A program made the translations under genes and the position numbers. DNA of 64,000 bases from NCBI RefSeq assembly GCF_001625305.1, contig NW_017803932.1, positions 1,210,982-1,274,981 of the forward strand. The letters are read 5' to 3'. Numbering within the stretch: position 1 is the first letter of the stretch; each line of letters opens with the position of its first letter. The DNA comes from Branchiostoma belcheri. Taxonomy: Eukaryota > Chordata > Leptocardii > Amphioxiformes > Branchiostomatidae. The notes beneath the pieces were generated by a model, which saw only the letters and a program-made list of their open reading frames with translations, was not told where the DNA came from and ran no database searches. Shown in pieces: positions 13,822-24,800 of this stretch.

Positions 13822-15707
13822 CAAACATATAACTAAACCATAGCTACATTAACTTTTTTTGCACCTTGTCCTTGAAAATAATGGCAATCAACACCTTGCT
13901 ACAATGTGAACTAAACACAGTAGAAAATTTGATTCTGAAAAATATAGGTCAACTGTTCAAGCTTGAAAATAAGCTTATTATCCAACATCTAGTGCGTCTG
14001 ACACATAGTGTCTTACTTGACCTTTCATTTTCTACTAGATTATAGTGAGACAGTGTATGGTATTTAGGGCAAACTTAGAAAAGCCACAGTTTTGGGTTGA
14101 GGGACAGAGTTATACCGTACGGTATGTCATATTTTATGATCTTAAAGCTCTGCTACTCACTGTTGTCACAAACAGGCTGTGTGTTATTTGATTGCTATCT
14201 GCAACCTAACTGCCAATAACATGCTTAAAAACACAAAGCCATGTTGTGAATGATATCAATCGTAATGTAAAGGAAAAGAACTACATGTCTAGCATATCTT
14301 AGATAAGGCCACACCAAGTAAATTTTATGGATGACGTCCTTTGGAGACCCTAAATCTAATGCGAGAGGGCGAAAAAAAAACAAGAATGGCCCTAAAAAAC
14401 AAGATGCCTAGATAAGAAATATTGCACTGCTGACAGGACCGTCCTGTCTGTTAATAGTTCCAAAAACGGCACTGTTTTGGAATTATTGACAGGATTTTTT
14501 TCAGTGCCATTTTGTTTGTTTTTTCATTTTTGTTTTCATTTTTTCATTTTTTCAACCAGGCAAAGGCTTTCGGCGTTACGGGTTTCACGTCAATCTGACG
14601 ATTTGCGGCACTGTCGTGACTCTTTGGTCATAGTTACAGGAAGCGGAATTTCTTGGGTTTTTTTCTAGGAACAGGCTAAAATCAATGCGCGCGCGGACGT
14701 CATCCATAAAATTTACTTGGTGTGGCCTAAGTTAGAAATGAAGCACTATTTATGTTAACTTGCCTACAGTGGCCTCCTACCAATTCCTGCACGGAGAGAC
14801 GGCTACAGAAAGTAGCCTTTATTCACCGGTAGTCAAAAGAAGTTCAACTACTGTTATACAAGCTTAAGGTAAAGCTTCCTGAGGATTAGCTTTAAATAGG
14901 TAGGAAAGCAGACATTTGACAGTAAGCACTTTGGAATAGGCCAGTGCATCAGATAAGGAAAGTAAATGGGCACCCACATGTGTTAAATAGGCAAAAGTAC
15001 AATTACAACAGACCAGGGGTCATGCCTACTGCTGCTGGGCACTTCCAAACATGGGAAATAATTAAAATAATATGTGAAGCTTGTAGCACAGAGACTTTTA
15101 CATGAGCTAACAGCTGAGGATGTTGTGTGGTTTGGGGTTCGTGTCCTAGAAAAGGACACTGTGCAAAGAACGAAGCTGTCCTCATTAAGTGTGTGGCTAC
15201 TGGTATTTGATGCGCTGAAGTATCCCGGCAACATGCAACATGGCTGTTGCTAACTATTAACCAACTGGTGTAGAGGGCAATGCTCGGGTCAACCAACCTG
15301 ATGGCCTCTCCAACTAACATTGCTCAGTACACTCATTTGCAGTGTCATCTATACTCTTTGATAAACATTAACAAAACATTTATTACAGCTGATGACAGCT
15401 TATCTTCGGGACAAACTCACCTGTCAACAAATTGACCAGGTCTAATACAGCAGGGGGAGTGACCCTTTTAAGGGCAGGCCGTGGCCATACGGAACAAAGC
15501 AAACGGAAACTATAAATACTAAAATAACACAGTAGGAATTCCTCTTGCATATATATAAGTAATGACCTTTAAGAATAGGTTGATGAGTTCATAATTCAGG
15601 CCATTTTGTATCATGATCAGAACAGTCTTTAGGCATGTCAAAACATCTGACCCTCCAACTCAAAACCTACATGGATACATAAAAAAGGGAATTCTACTTT
15701 AAAGAGG
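13822..15707. repeat. Second copy of the duplicated block, with a transposon insertion
   Basis: This copy begins directly after the Ns and corresponds to 12,334-13,801. Apart from a 424-bp insertion (element plus target duplication) it is the same length to within a few bases. High identity with only SNP-like changes suggests two alleles of one locus placed in tandem by the assembler. A real recent tandem duplication is the alternative. Confidence 0.93.
14307..14727. mobile_element. PIF/Harbinger-type MITE with 33-bp perfect terminal inverted repeats
   Basis: The element is 421 bp long. Its ends are perfect inverted repeats of 33 bp, beginning GGCCACACCAAGTAAATT at 14,307-14,339 and mirrored at 14,695-14,727. 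It is flanked by the 3-bp duplication TAA (14,304-14,306 and 14,728-14,730). The matching place in the other copy (near 12,810) has a single TAA and no element, so the boundaries are exact. A TWA target and 3-bp duplication are typical of PIF/Harbinger. There is no transposase, so it is non-autonomous. Perfect ends and presence in only one copy indicate recent movement. Confidence 0.9.
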
Positions 15708-16175
15708 ACCTCCTTCCATAGTCTAGATTACTACTAGGTCTTAGAACATTATGTGTCACAATAAACTGCATCTCCAAGCTTTGTCCAAAATTAATCAGCA
15801 TCTAACGAGATAATACCGGTACCACACAGGAATTGCAGACAAACTAATGAATGGGCATAGTCCAGTTAGAAACAACAACTTAACTCCTCACAGCCGGTAT
15901 ATTGAAAGGACGCCAAGCATAAATTTCCAGTACATTTTTGGCAGGTGTAAAGTTTCCATTTGAACCAGCATGAATTCTTCTGACAGTTTCCACTAGTTCA
16001 TAAGGTTACAAGTAAAATTGAATCTGTTTTCTTGCTGTCTAAGTGTCTTAAACATTAAAGGGGGAAAGGTTTTGTGTCGTGGTGTGTGTGAGAATATTTT
16101 TTAAGCGTAGACTTCAATGTCTTTGTGCTTATATTCACAACAACAGTTGACATTCTATCCACGTTGGGAACCTAC

Positions 16176-18265
16176 CTGTTCCTGTGCGGCATAGTCTGGT
16201 GAGTTCTGATCCACAGACCAGTAGGAATAGTCGAAAACAAAATGTTTCAGCCTATCCCGCGTGTCTCCGTAGCCTTCCTGGGTGCCATCCAGCTGAAAGG
16301 AGAAAGGGGGGACAAAAGGAGGTACAAATGTAAACACGACCTGCACCCTGTGCTGTTGTACTTTCTTCAAGCCACCCAGGAAGTCTTAAACCTAAAGGTT
16401 GCGTACAAATTATGAACTGCAGCCGTTCATACACTGTAGTATGTCAGGTATGCCAAGGCACTGGCGAACTAAGAAGAAAGGATTGTACAATAACATTTTG
16501 TTCATCTCACTGTAGTTAGTAATATAAGATGGTACCAGTGTTTTGGGCTATGTCTACGATATACTTGTCATGTGTGGATGTCTAACTTCCAAAGTGTTTT
16601 AGATGTCCTTGGTCCAAGATAAGGGTATTTTTGTCACCCACTTTGCATTGAGATTCAAATGAGGGGGAGCTTTCCACTTGTTGGGCCGATGGAGCAGAAA
16701 AGTCGTGCTTTTTCCACACAGTCTCCACTTGTTGCTACAAAGGGGAGCATGCACCCACATGCAAATGGCACAGTTTTTACAGTACCCATACATATGTACA
16801 CATGCTGGGTTTGGAAGGCATGCCAGCTAACGCCCCTTCCAAAAACAATAAAGCACAAAGTCCAGGCTTTCTTCTGTAGCTGCTTGTTGTGCTGAATTCT
16901 CATAATTAAGCCGTACCTTGATGTTGGTAACCGACGTCGTGTTTTCGTTGATCTGTATAATAAACTGTGCCCTGGCATCAAGTTCCCTACAAAGGACCAA
17001 AGAAAATATGTTAATGCACTTATGAATAAAAGGTAATACGGTGGAGCCTTCCCCAAAGTTGACCTTGGACCTGTGTAGTTAATCTGATGACGACGACCAT
17101 TGTCGGCTGTGTTACCCAGGTAAAACATGGTATATGAGCCAAAGAAAGCAAAGGTGTTCTCTGACCTTCCCCCTTTGTGAGCCATTAATACCCTCTTTAC
17201 CTGCATTATTTTCTCATAAAGGATGACTTTGCTCTCTACTTAAAGCGTCTTTACACCAAAGAGTTGAATCCTTGGAACGATGGAAGTCATGAACTCTTTA
17301 CATAAGGACCTATCCAAAAGTCATTGTTGTTGTTGTTGCTTTTCTGGATTATCATGAAACCTGATGCAAACTTCTGTAAAAAATGTACAATTACAGCATT
17401 TTTGTTGAATACTCAAGTGTATGCAACATTTTCCAGAATATTTTTCGTTCCTTGCGCATTGGTGTTGTGTGAAGAAACTGTAGCACAAAATGGGGAAATC
17501 GCGTATTCCACACACACAAAAATGTGCCACACAACATCTGCTTGGAGATTACTTCCTTCAAAAAATTAATGCCTTGTCTCCTGTGGCCATCCTTGGCGTG
17601 GAAACAAAAACCAGACTTTATTTGGAAACCTTGCGGAGTGAGCCCTCTAAACGAGAACTAATCTTACGCCCAGTGAACTTGACAGTGAGAGATGTTTGGT
17701 CAGAGTTGGACGTCCTGTCAGAAAAACGGACGACAGTTTTCCTCACCTCCCTCCCTCCCCCTAGCTGTTACTTGTCACCGTCCCGTGAACTGTCTTTTTC
17801 TGTGGGCGTTTCGGATTTAAGAGACATTTTCTTGGCACCATCCTGGTCAAAATCTGAAGAGCAAACAACCCAGGAAAAAATCCTGCGATGAAGCAAGTTA
17901 AAACTTGTAAATTTTGAGGGGCTGCTGAGGCAACGAGGATTTTCTATCGTCTGACTCATCAATCAATCAAACACTACATGCAACAGGCTGTCACAAACTT
18001 CCGTCATTTTGGTGCTTCAGTAAAACTAAGCACGATGGTGAGGTAAGAAAAACTTGGGTACAGACTTTGCCCCGCGAGTTCACACCGATGACCAAACAAA
18101 AGCAAACCAACTCATGCCAGCGGCGACAGGCGGCCTCATATATGCGGCTGACCGGAGCCACCGGGCTCGGGCTACCGACTTGGGACAGACCCGCGCCGCT
18201 GGGCGTGCATGCACTCACCGCTTACTCAGCGGCCGGACTCGGATGGCCACTTTCACGTTCGCCAT
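16176..18265 (-). CDS. KIF16B: Kinesin-3 family motor, KIF16B/STARD9 type (first three coding exons, 5' part)
   Basis: Three minus-strand exons join in frame: 18,219-18,265 (start codon, MANVKVAIRVRPLSK), 16,917-16,986, and 16,176-16,292. All have GT/AG borders, and together they encode about 78 residues. MANVKVAIRVRP is the first beta strand of a kinesin motor. The third exon holds HFVFDYSYWSVD and PDYAAQEQ, matching the kinesin-3 segment just before the P-loop. Exon 2 (FIIQINENTTSVTNIK) resembles KIF16B, while RPLSKRE and DYSYWSV are closer to STARD9 (KIF16A), so the gene may predate that split or be either orthologue. KIF16B is a PX-domain motor for early endosomes. The nucleotide-binding exon and the rest lie beyond the window or in unrecognised sequence to the left. 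The kinesin-3 family is sure; the symbol is tentative. Confidence 0.8.
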
Positions 18266-18595
18266 GGCGAAATATCCACTCTTGTGCTTGTTACTCAAGT
18301 CATCTTCAATGTCGTGTCCGTTGTATATCCATTGGAATCGTGTAAATCCGTGGCAAAACCCCAGGCCGTAGTCCGTACGGTACAACACTGCGCGCGGCCT
18401 CGACTCACTTCACACACGGTTTGAAATCCGAGAGTTCATTCATGTGAGGCTGTGAATGTAGTAATGGACGATGCCAGTTTACAATCAAAATGATAACACT
18501 ACAGTATGGAAATGCTCATCACGACTCTATATAGAATCGTGCACATTATGTTATAAAAAGAAAGGATTTTGTAGTATTTCCTAACTTCCTTGTTA

Positions 18596-18601
18596 TTTAA
18601 T
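18596..18601 (-). promoter_or_regulatory. Candidate poly(A) signal ATTAAA for the 95-residue gene
   Basis: A minus-strand ATTAAA lies about 43 bases past the TGA at 18,644. It supports an end of transcription between the small gene and the kinesin start codon, but a hexamer alone is weak evidence. Confidence 0.3.
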
Positions 18602-18643
18602 GGAGACTCCGATAAAAAGTTTCAACGAACATTGTTGAATACC

Positions 18644-20080
18644 TCATGTAGATCCTTCAGTACAAGCGCCGCGTTCAACCGCATCAAACCGACGACTGTC
18701 CCATTTGTGGATCTGGTAAAGAGATAAATAATATCAAGTCAATGTAACACAAAATACTCAAATCGTTTGTACAAATGATGTTTGATTTTATGTGTTATGT
18801 ATGTCTAAGCAAATATTGATTCAATGCAGTTTTTATTTTACATTACTGATACGTTTGGCTGCGGTCGAGGGTGGCTGGGCAAATTGAACAAAGCAAACTT
18901 TGTGCACATGGATCCATATTGTCGATCTCGCTATGTACGATTTCGCGGTAACTGACAAGTTAACATTTATATACTATATTCCGTCTGTGTTGGGTTCTTT
19001 TTTGGGGGGGTGAAGATTTAAGAGGTATTTCTTCTATTGACAAATATATTTCCTGTCTCATCTTCATCCAAAGGCAATAACATAGAATTCTGAAAGCATA
19101 ATAAATGTGATATGTTTTGACAAATGAATAGTATTGGTGGAAATCATGGGCAACAAACAGCAGTTCAGCTTTAATCTCTCTGACGTCGTGCATTTTTTCC
19201 TTTTGTTTTACGTGTATTTTTTCATTTTTTCTTGTCTTTATTAGTTTATGCGCATTGCCTACAACATTAGTTGCTTGTAGTCGAGTCATCTAGCTTATAT
19301 CAACGGCATTCTAGATATGTTACAACATTCACAATGAAATCAAGCATTTCGCCTTCCTTTTATTTTCGTGATATTTGTTTACGCCATACGAGTGAGCATA
19401 CCGTGTCCTTTTTTTTCGCTGAGTTTTCCATGTCTTCCGTTTAGTTTAGCATTGTATCAACGGATGTAACAGTTTTCTTTGGTGATGTGTGTTTATTTTT
19501 ATAGCCGCTCCTACCTCCTCTAGATACTAGTACATTTTTACGATATTCGCAGCCAGATATTTACAGACAAATAGTTTACCAGCTATCTGTTGAAGGGTTG
19601 CGTGTTCAAGTGATCTATTAGTATTATATCACAAACAATACAGTATATATTTGCACACCTGGTTGATTTCAATGTCCTCCTCTATAGCTATAGGGTAAGG
19701 AACATTTTCCACTCTGACGGGCCCGGCTGCCACCTGTAACGTTACACCTGGGAACAAGAGTACGAGTAGCTCTCGTGCGCAAATTTGTCTCTATTTATAG
19801 TCAACGCGGAAAGTCAAATAAAGAAGTAAACATAACCTAGCCGGAATACTGCATACATGTAGGTTAAAGAATACATATATATATACAGATTGTTGCCTTG
19901 AAAACAGTGTGCATTCCTGCGAGTTTCCGTCATCATGACCGCTGCTTGACCTGGGTATTTTCCTCCCAGTCTGCTTGGTTGCGTCTTTACATCCAGACGT
20001 TTGCCAACCGTTGAAGCCGGTTGCATACGTGTGTGCAAATTGTCGTCGCCATGGATACCATGGACGCCAGTTGAAGTCAA
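18644..20080 (-). CDS. Possible small three-exon gene, 95-residue protein of unknown function
   Basis: Three minus-strand segments join without a stop: 19,951-20,080 (start, ending after codon base 1), 19,659-19,747, and 18,644-18,712 (ending in TGA). The acceptors follow pyrimidine tracts and every junction keeps phase. The product would begin MTSTGVHGIHGDD, contain GPVRVENVPYPIAIEED, and end GACTEGST. It has no signal peptide, membrane segment or domain I recognise. An ATTAAA poly(A) hexamer lies at 18,596-18,601, before the kinesin start about 380 bp downstream. The middle exon is open in only one frame, the one needed. The alternative is that these are untranslated leader exons of the kinesin gene. 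Confidence 0.4.
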
Positions 20081-20710
20081 CCTTGGGCTAAGAAGAGACG
20101 GGTGATGATAAGAACAAGAAGAAGTTTACACTGACTCAGTGACTGACTGCAGCAGCAATAGTTACTACAATGTACTATATGTAAGTTTGGTTATTTTTCT
20201 TTGGTCCATTCTTTCCAAAATGTATGCATTTAATTAGCAAACGTGCATTTCTCAGAATAATCACAACGTCTAAAAGATGTGACCATATATTTAAATACTC
20301 GACATCTTTCCATGAACTCTTGTTTGAATACTGCGTATATAGTGAATTGAAATATTTGTCTAAGCGATGCATTGTGCCTGAGTTTGTTTGTTTGGCTACG
20401 AAGCATGTTGTTTGTGTACCGTTTAGCAGGCAAACAACATGCTTTCGTTCCCATAGATACATAAACACTAATCACGTTATCGTTTCTTTTGTCAGATTTC
20501 GATGTCGAGTGAATTGTGTTTCCCAATATATTCAGATGTACTTTGCCGTGAATGTTGGAAATCAGTTTTTACGATAGTTATTTTCATCTTAATTATCAAA
20601 TTATTGACCAATATTATGATTAGCAATTACACATATATTGTAAAATACAGTGCATTTAATACAAAGCATATGAAGTGTCCGACCTGACATTCTTGTTCCT
20701 TGATAGCGCT

Positions 20711-20869
20711 ATGACAGTTGACATTGAGACTCTGAATGTGGACCTTAGAAATGGACGGAGAACATGTTTTCTTGATTCTTCACCAAGTGTTGTCAAATCG
20801 CTCGCGCCCGCCGCACCTAGCCTATTTGTTGGGAAACAAGGTGATCGAGTCACGTGGATGATCGTTTAA
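20711..20869 (+). CDS. Unsupported exon-like ORF of 52 codons
   Basis: An ATG at 20,711 opens 52 codons (MTVDIETLNVDLRNGRR...). A pyrimidine-rich acceptor-like site ends at 20,706 and a donor-like CAAG/GTGATC lies near 20,839. Codon choice looks more coding-like than nearby ORFs. It sits between the minus-strand small gene and STYX and has no recognised relative. It may be an exon of an unrecognised transcript or chance. Confidence 0.15.
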   Translation: MTVDIETLNVDLRNGRRTCFLDSSPSVVKSLAPAAPSLFVGKQGDRVTWMIV

Positions 20870-21804
20870 AAATAGAAATTTTATCAATAGGAAAGTTGTC
20901 TGTTGAAAGAAATTAGCGTACCTTGATTTGCGTTAGGTTCCGCACTTTGGCCTCGACATTGTTTCTGAAACGTGCCGCATGACATGTACCGGAGGTCGCA
21001 CACAGACGACACTGGTATTTGTCCGCCGAAACCTTTCCAATTCGGCAATCAATACATGGTCACGAAAGTACCCTTTATCTTTAATGACCTTACAAGTTAA
21101 GGTTACGCACAAAGAAAAGTAAAACAACAACAACAAAAAGGGAAGCTAATTCCTTTCTCTGTCCATCTGGAAAAATGTAGTTGCCGAATTATTGTTGGTA
21201 CGGAATAAAAGCATTCATAATATAAATTGCACAAAATGTATTTTTCAGTAAAGTTTTCTGTTGGAATCTTCACGGGGAAAATGTTCCTAATGCTCCTAAT
21301 TGTTCTCAAATCAATCTTAAACTCAATCCCGCAACAAGTTGTATTCCTACTTTCGCTTCCTTCACAATTCAAAAACTTGAACGTTTCTTTCTGTTCATTT
21401 CCGTGACTATTCGTTTCCCTTTGCGTGAAGCTGATAGCTGGGAATGGGCATGGTCAGGCAACAACGCCGACTAGGGACCAATTTAGGAACTGCGCCTTTT
21501 CCCCTTTCCCGTTTAAATGTTCAGCTTTCATGCAGGTTGATACAAACCCTTCGCTATTAATGTGATTTTTCACATTGATAAAAAATGTGTTCTATTATAT
21601 GATTCAACACAATAACAAGTACATGCACCGCGCTCTCATATCTGCAATAGTCGACAAGCGGTTATATTCTGTCCTACTTTGCATCAGGTACAGTGTAATG
21701 ACCTTTAACCTTTGCGCGCAGAAAAGAAAAGTTGGTCCGCTATTCCTGCATTAGAAACGTGTATTTTTCGTCATTGTTACACCTGGTAGAACAATGGGTT
21801 AAAC

Positions 21805-24800
21805 ATGGATGGAGTCGTCACATCACTGGAGTTCCCAGAAGTCCCAAACAGCGAGGATGACACCAGGGTAGGTGATGTGAACGAATGTATTTGTGGTGAT
21901 GATCTGCCCCCCTCCCCATTTTCAGCTCTTTAAGTTCTTGGATATAATTTTTGAGCATATTTAAGTTTTGGATAAACACATATTTAAGTTTTGGATAAAC
22001 ACTACGTTTAGCGCTAACGTTACCCGATATAAATTTTCAACATCTCCTATATCACAGTTTATACTGTTTTGATATTCAATGTGAGATGATCATAACATAA
22101 TATTTCCAACATCATTAATATAAATATACATTTTTTTGTCGTTTCTTCCACCACTCAGGACTGGAGCTACACCATGAGAAGAAATATGCAGGTATGTACT
22201 AAGACAGAAATTAGTAGTAAGCAATTATAATTAGTGCATTATTCTAGTAATTACTAATATCCTAAGCATGAAAAACATAGTTCTGTACATGTGTACCTAT
22301 ATTAATCTGACTGTGACACAAATAAGCACTACATCAGTGTCATATATCACATGTTGTTCTTCAGATTTTAAACTATTCTGTGTATAATATAACTCCTATT
22401 CCTCATTTTTCCACAGGAAATCCTTCCCAATGTGTTCCTGGGGCCATATTCTGTAGCTACAAAGAGAAATGTAAGTTAATGTTTAGAAGAAATTTTCTAT
22501 TGCTGAAAAAGTATAGCATGACATTCAATTTTGTACTGGGTGGTATTGAATTTGAACATCATTTTTCTGGGAGTAACAGTTGTTTATAATGTCATAATCA
22601 TTCCTCCAAATTTCAATCACCAGTACTTCACATTGTAGTGATGGTTACTACATGTATTTTTTTCTATATGAATATTAAACATTGTTGTTTTCTTCCTTAT
22701 TAACTACAAGTAGGTAAATGCCATGTTTTTTTTTCCTACAGCTTTCCAACCTGTTGGAGTTAGGTATCACCCACGTAGTGTGTGTTAGAGATACTCTGGA
22801 GGCCAAAATTATCAAACCAAACTTTTCTGATCATTTCAGGTGAGTCTTGTACTGTTTCATTCAAAAGGTATTGAGTCAACAAAGGCTGTCATTATAAATG
22901 GAAGAGTCATTACAAATAGATATCATATAGATAGTGAGTAAAATGCATGATAATTGATCATTGTAATAAAATTTGATGTCAAATTTTAATTTCTTGTTTT
23001 GTCTTTTATTCCCACAGATACCTGGTACTGGATGTTGCAGATAAAACCACAGAAAATATAATTCAGCACTTTCCTAAGGTGAGTTATGCTTCTCACTTTT
23101 TAATTTCATGTTCAGGTGTCCTTCTACAGAAATATGATAGTCTAGTGTATACTAATACAATGTATAGGTAGTGTGGTTGGACAAAATTACTAAAACTACG
23201 CCTTTTAAATAGCAAAATAGTTGTTAGTGGCTTACATGTATTACCAGAAGCTAGATAGAATTACTGGCACTGGTCAACATCACCCCCGAAGAAGCGCAAG
23301 GGCTCGCCCAGGACAGACCGAGATGGAAGGAGGTGGTAGTAGGCTCGACGCACATCGTGCAAGAGGACTGAGTGAGTGAATGAGATAGAATTAGGACTAG
23401 ACTGATGTTAAAGAAAAGGAAATTTTGGCAATGATTATCTATTGTGATTGCTGAAGTAAGAGAAAAAGATTAAGATGAAATTATTAACACATGTATTTTT
23501 AACAGTATTTTCTATTTCTTCCCCCAAAAAAGGTTAAAGAATTTATGGACCAGTGTCTACAAACTGGAGGTAGGGAGAAAGTCTGAAAAATTTTCAGTGC
23601 ATGTTCCTTTGTGCATTTCCTTATGTCCAATTAGACAACAAACAATACATCCTCTGTACAATCATTTTCCTTTTGTTTCTTACAGGAAAAGTCCTAGTGC
23701 ATGGCAATGGGGGGATATCCAGAAGGTATGTATACTGTCAGGTTACATTTATTGAAATAAGAACTTTGCAAAGCACTTCTTTTTTTTTCTCTGAACAACA
23801 CTTTTTTTTTACTTTTTCCACAAGTTGATGGTATCTTCATGTGTTTTCAGTGCTGCTCTGGTGATAGCTTACATGATGGAAACCTATGGAATGACTTACA
23901 GGTCAGTGTTTTCTCAGAACTACTATAACAGCATTGCATGTACTAGTAACTTTTCTAGACAAACAAGAGATCATCTAAAAACTATGTTATATTTACTTCA
24001 CACATCACATTCAACAACCATGCATCTGTTTCATTGGAAATATGGATGCAATAAAGAACATGGATCTGCCTATTCCTGAGAAGCTGTGTTGTTCTGACTG
24101 TTGATCCCTGTTGTGTGTTATCAGAGATGCGTTCCACCACGTGCAGCAGAGGAGATTCTGTATCCAGCCTAACGAGGGGTTTGCTAACCAGCTGATGGAG
24201 TATGAACCCATCTACATGGCCAGACTCACCGTCAGACCTGGGACCTGCTGGGGACAGAACAACACACATCTCCATGGTAACACACATCTCCATGGTAACA
24301 CACATCTCCATGGTAACACACATCTCCATGGTAACACGTCCCCATGGTAACACATGTCTCCACGGTAACACACATCTCCATGGTAACACTTGTCTCCATG
24401 GTAACACATATACCCATAGTAACACTTATCTCTATGGTAACACTTGTCTCTATGGTAACACTTGTCCAGAATGGAAACACATGTTTCCAATGCCATGGTA
24501 ACACATATACCCATAGTAACACTTGTCTCTATGGTAACACTTATCACCATGGTAACACATAAAGCTGATATCCATTACTTGTTGTATTTACATTCTTTGG
24601 TATCTGCAATGAAAAATTTTGAATTTGTTCTAGGCACATTTTGATTATGAGATAGATGTGTATGTGGAAAATAGAAATGGCTACCACAGAATAAAGTATG
24701 AAAGAAGGCATGTGTATGTTGTCCTGACATGCCTTTACCCCATGTTCCCACCCAGGAGGTAGAAAACGTAGCCTGGATGAGGAGGGTGATGAAGAAGCCA

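Larger units (their letters stand above)
1..16175. other. Non-coding stretch, probably kinesin intron sequence
   Basis: No conserved exon was recognised here on either strand. The short ORFs lack family motifs and are broken by stops. The kinesin P-loop exon that should follow 16,176 on the minus strand was not found, so this stretch is most simply a very long intron of that gene. It holds the 57-424 element and the duplicated block around the Ns, described separately. A 40-codon ORF at 1,151-1,273 (plus) looks mildly coding-like but has no support. Confidence 0.5.

Noticed and set aside
14477-14668. 63-codon ORF as a transposase in the 421-bp MITE
   Set aside because: It is low-complexity and Phe-rich with no DDE motif; the element is far too short for a Harbinger transposase.
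13099-15320. Two identical 105-codon minus-strand ORFs (13,099-13,416 and 15,003-15,320) as a conserved gene pair
   Set aside because: They are identical only because the whole block is duplicated around the gap; the sequence shows no protein motif and no splice context.
16599-17206. 183-codon minus-strand ORF overlapping the kinesin exon 2 region
   Set aside because: It is in a different frame from the kinesin exon, has no family motif and crosses intron sequence.
24264-24556. CRISPR-like array
   Set aside because: The repeats are directly abutting with no unique spacers, in a eukaryotic gene; it is a minisatellite.
24202-24562. Long ORFs on both strands rich in HLHGNT or CYHGDV repeats as proteins
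   Set aside because: They are translations of the 18-bp minisatellite in several frames; only the short run at the STYX exon 9 end is plausibly coding.
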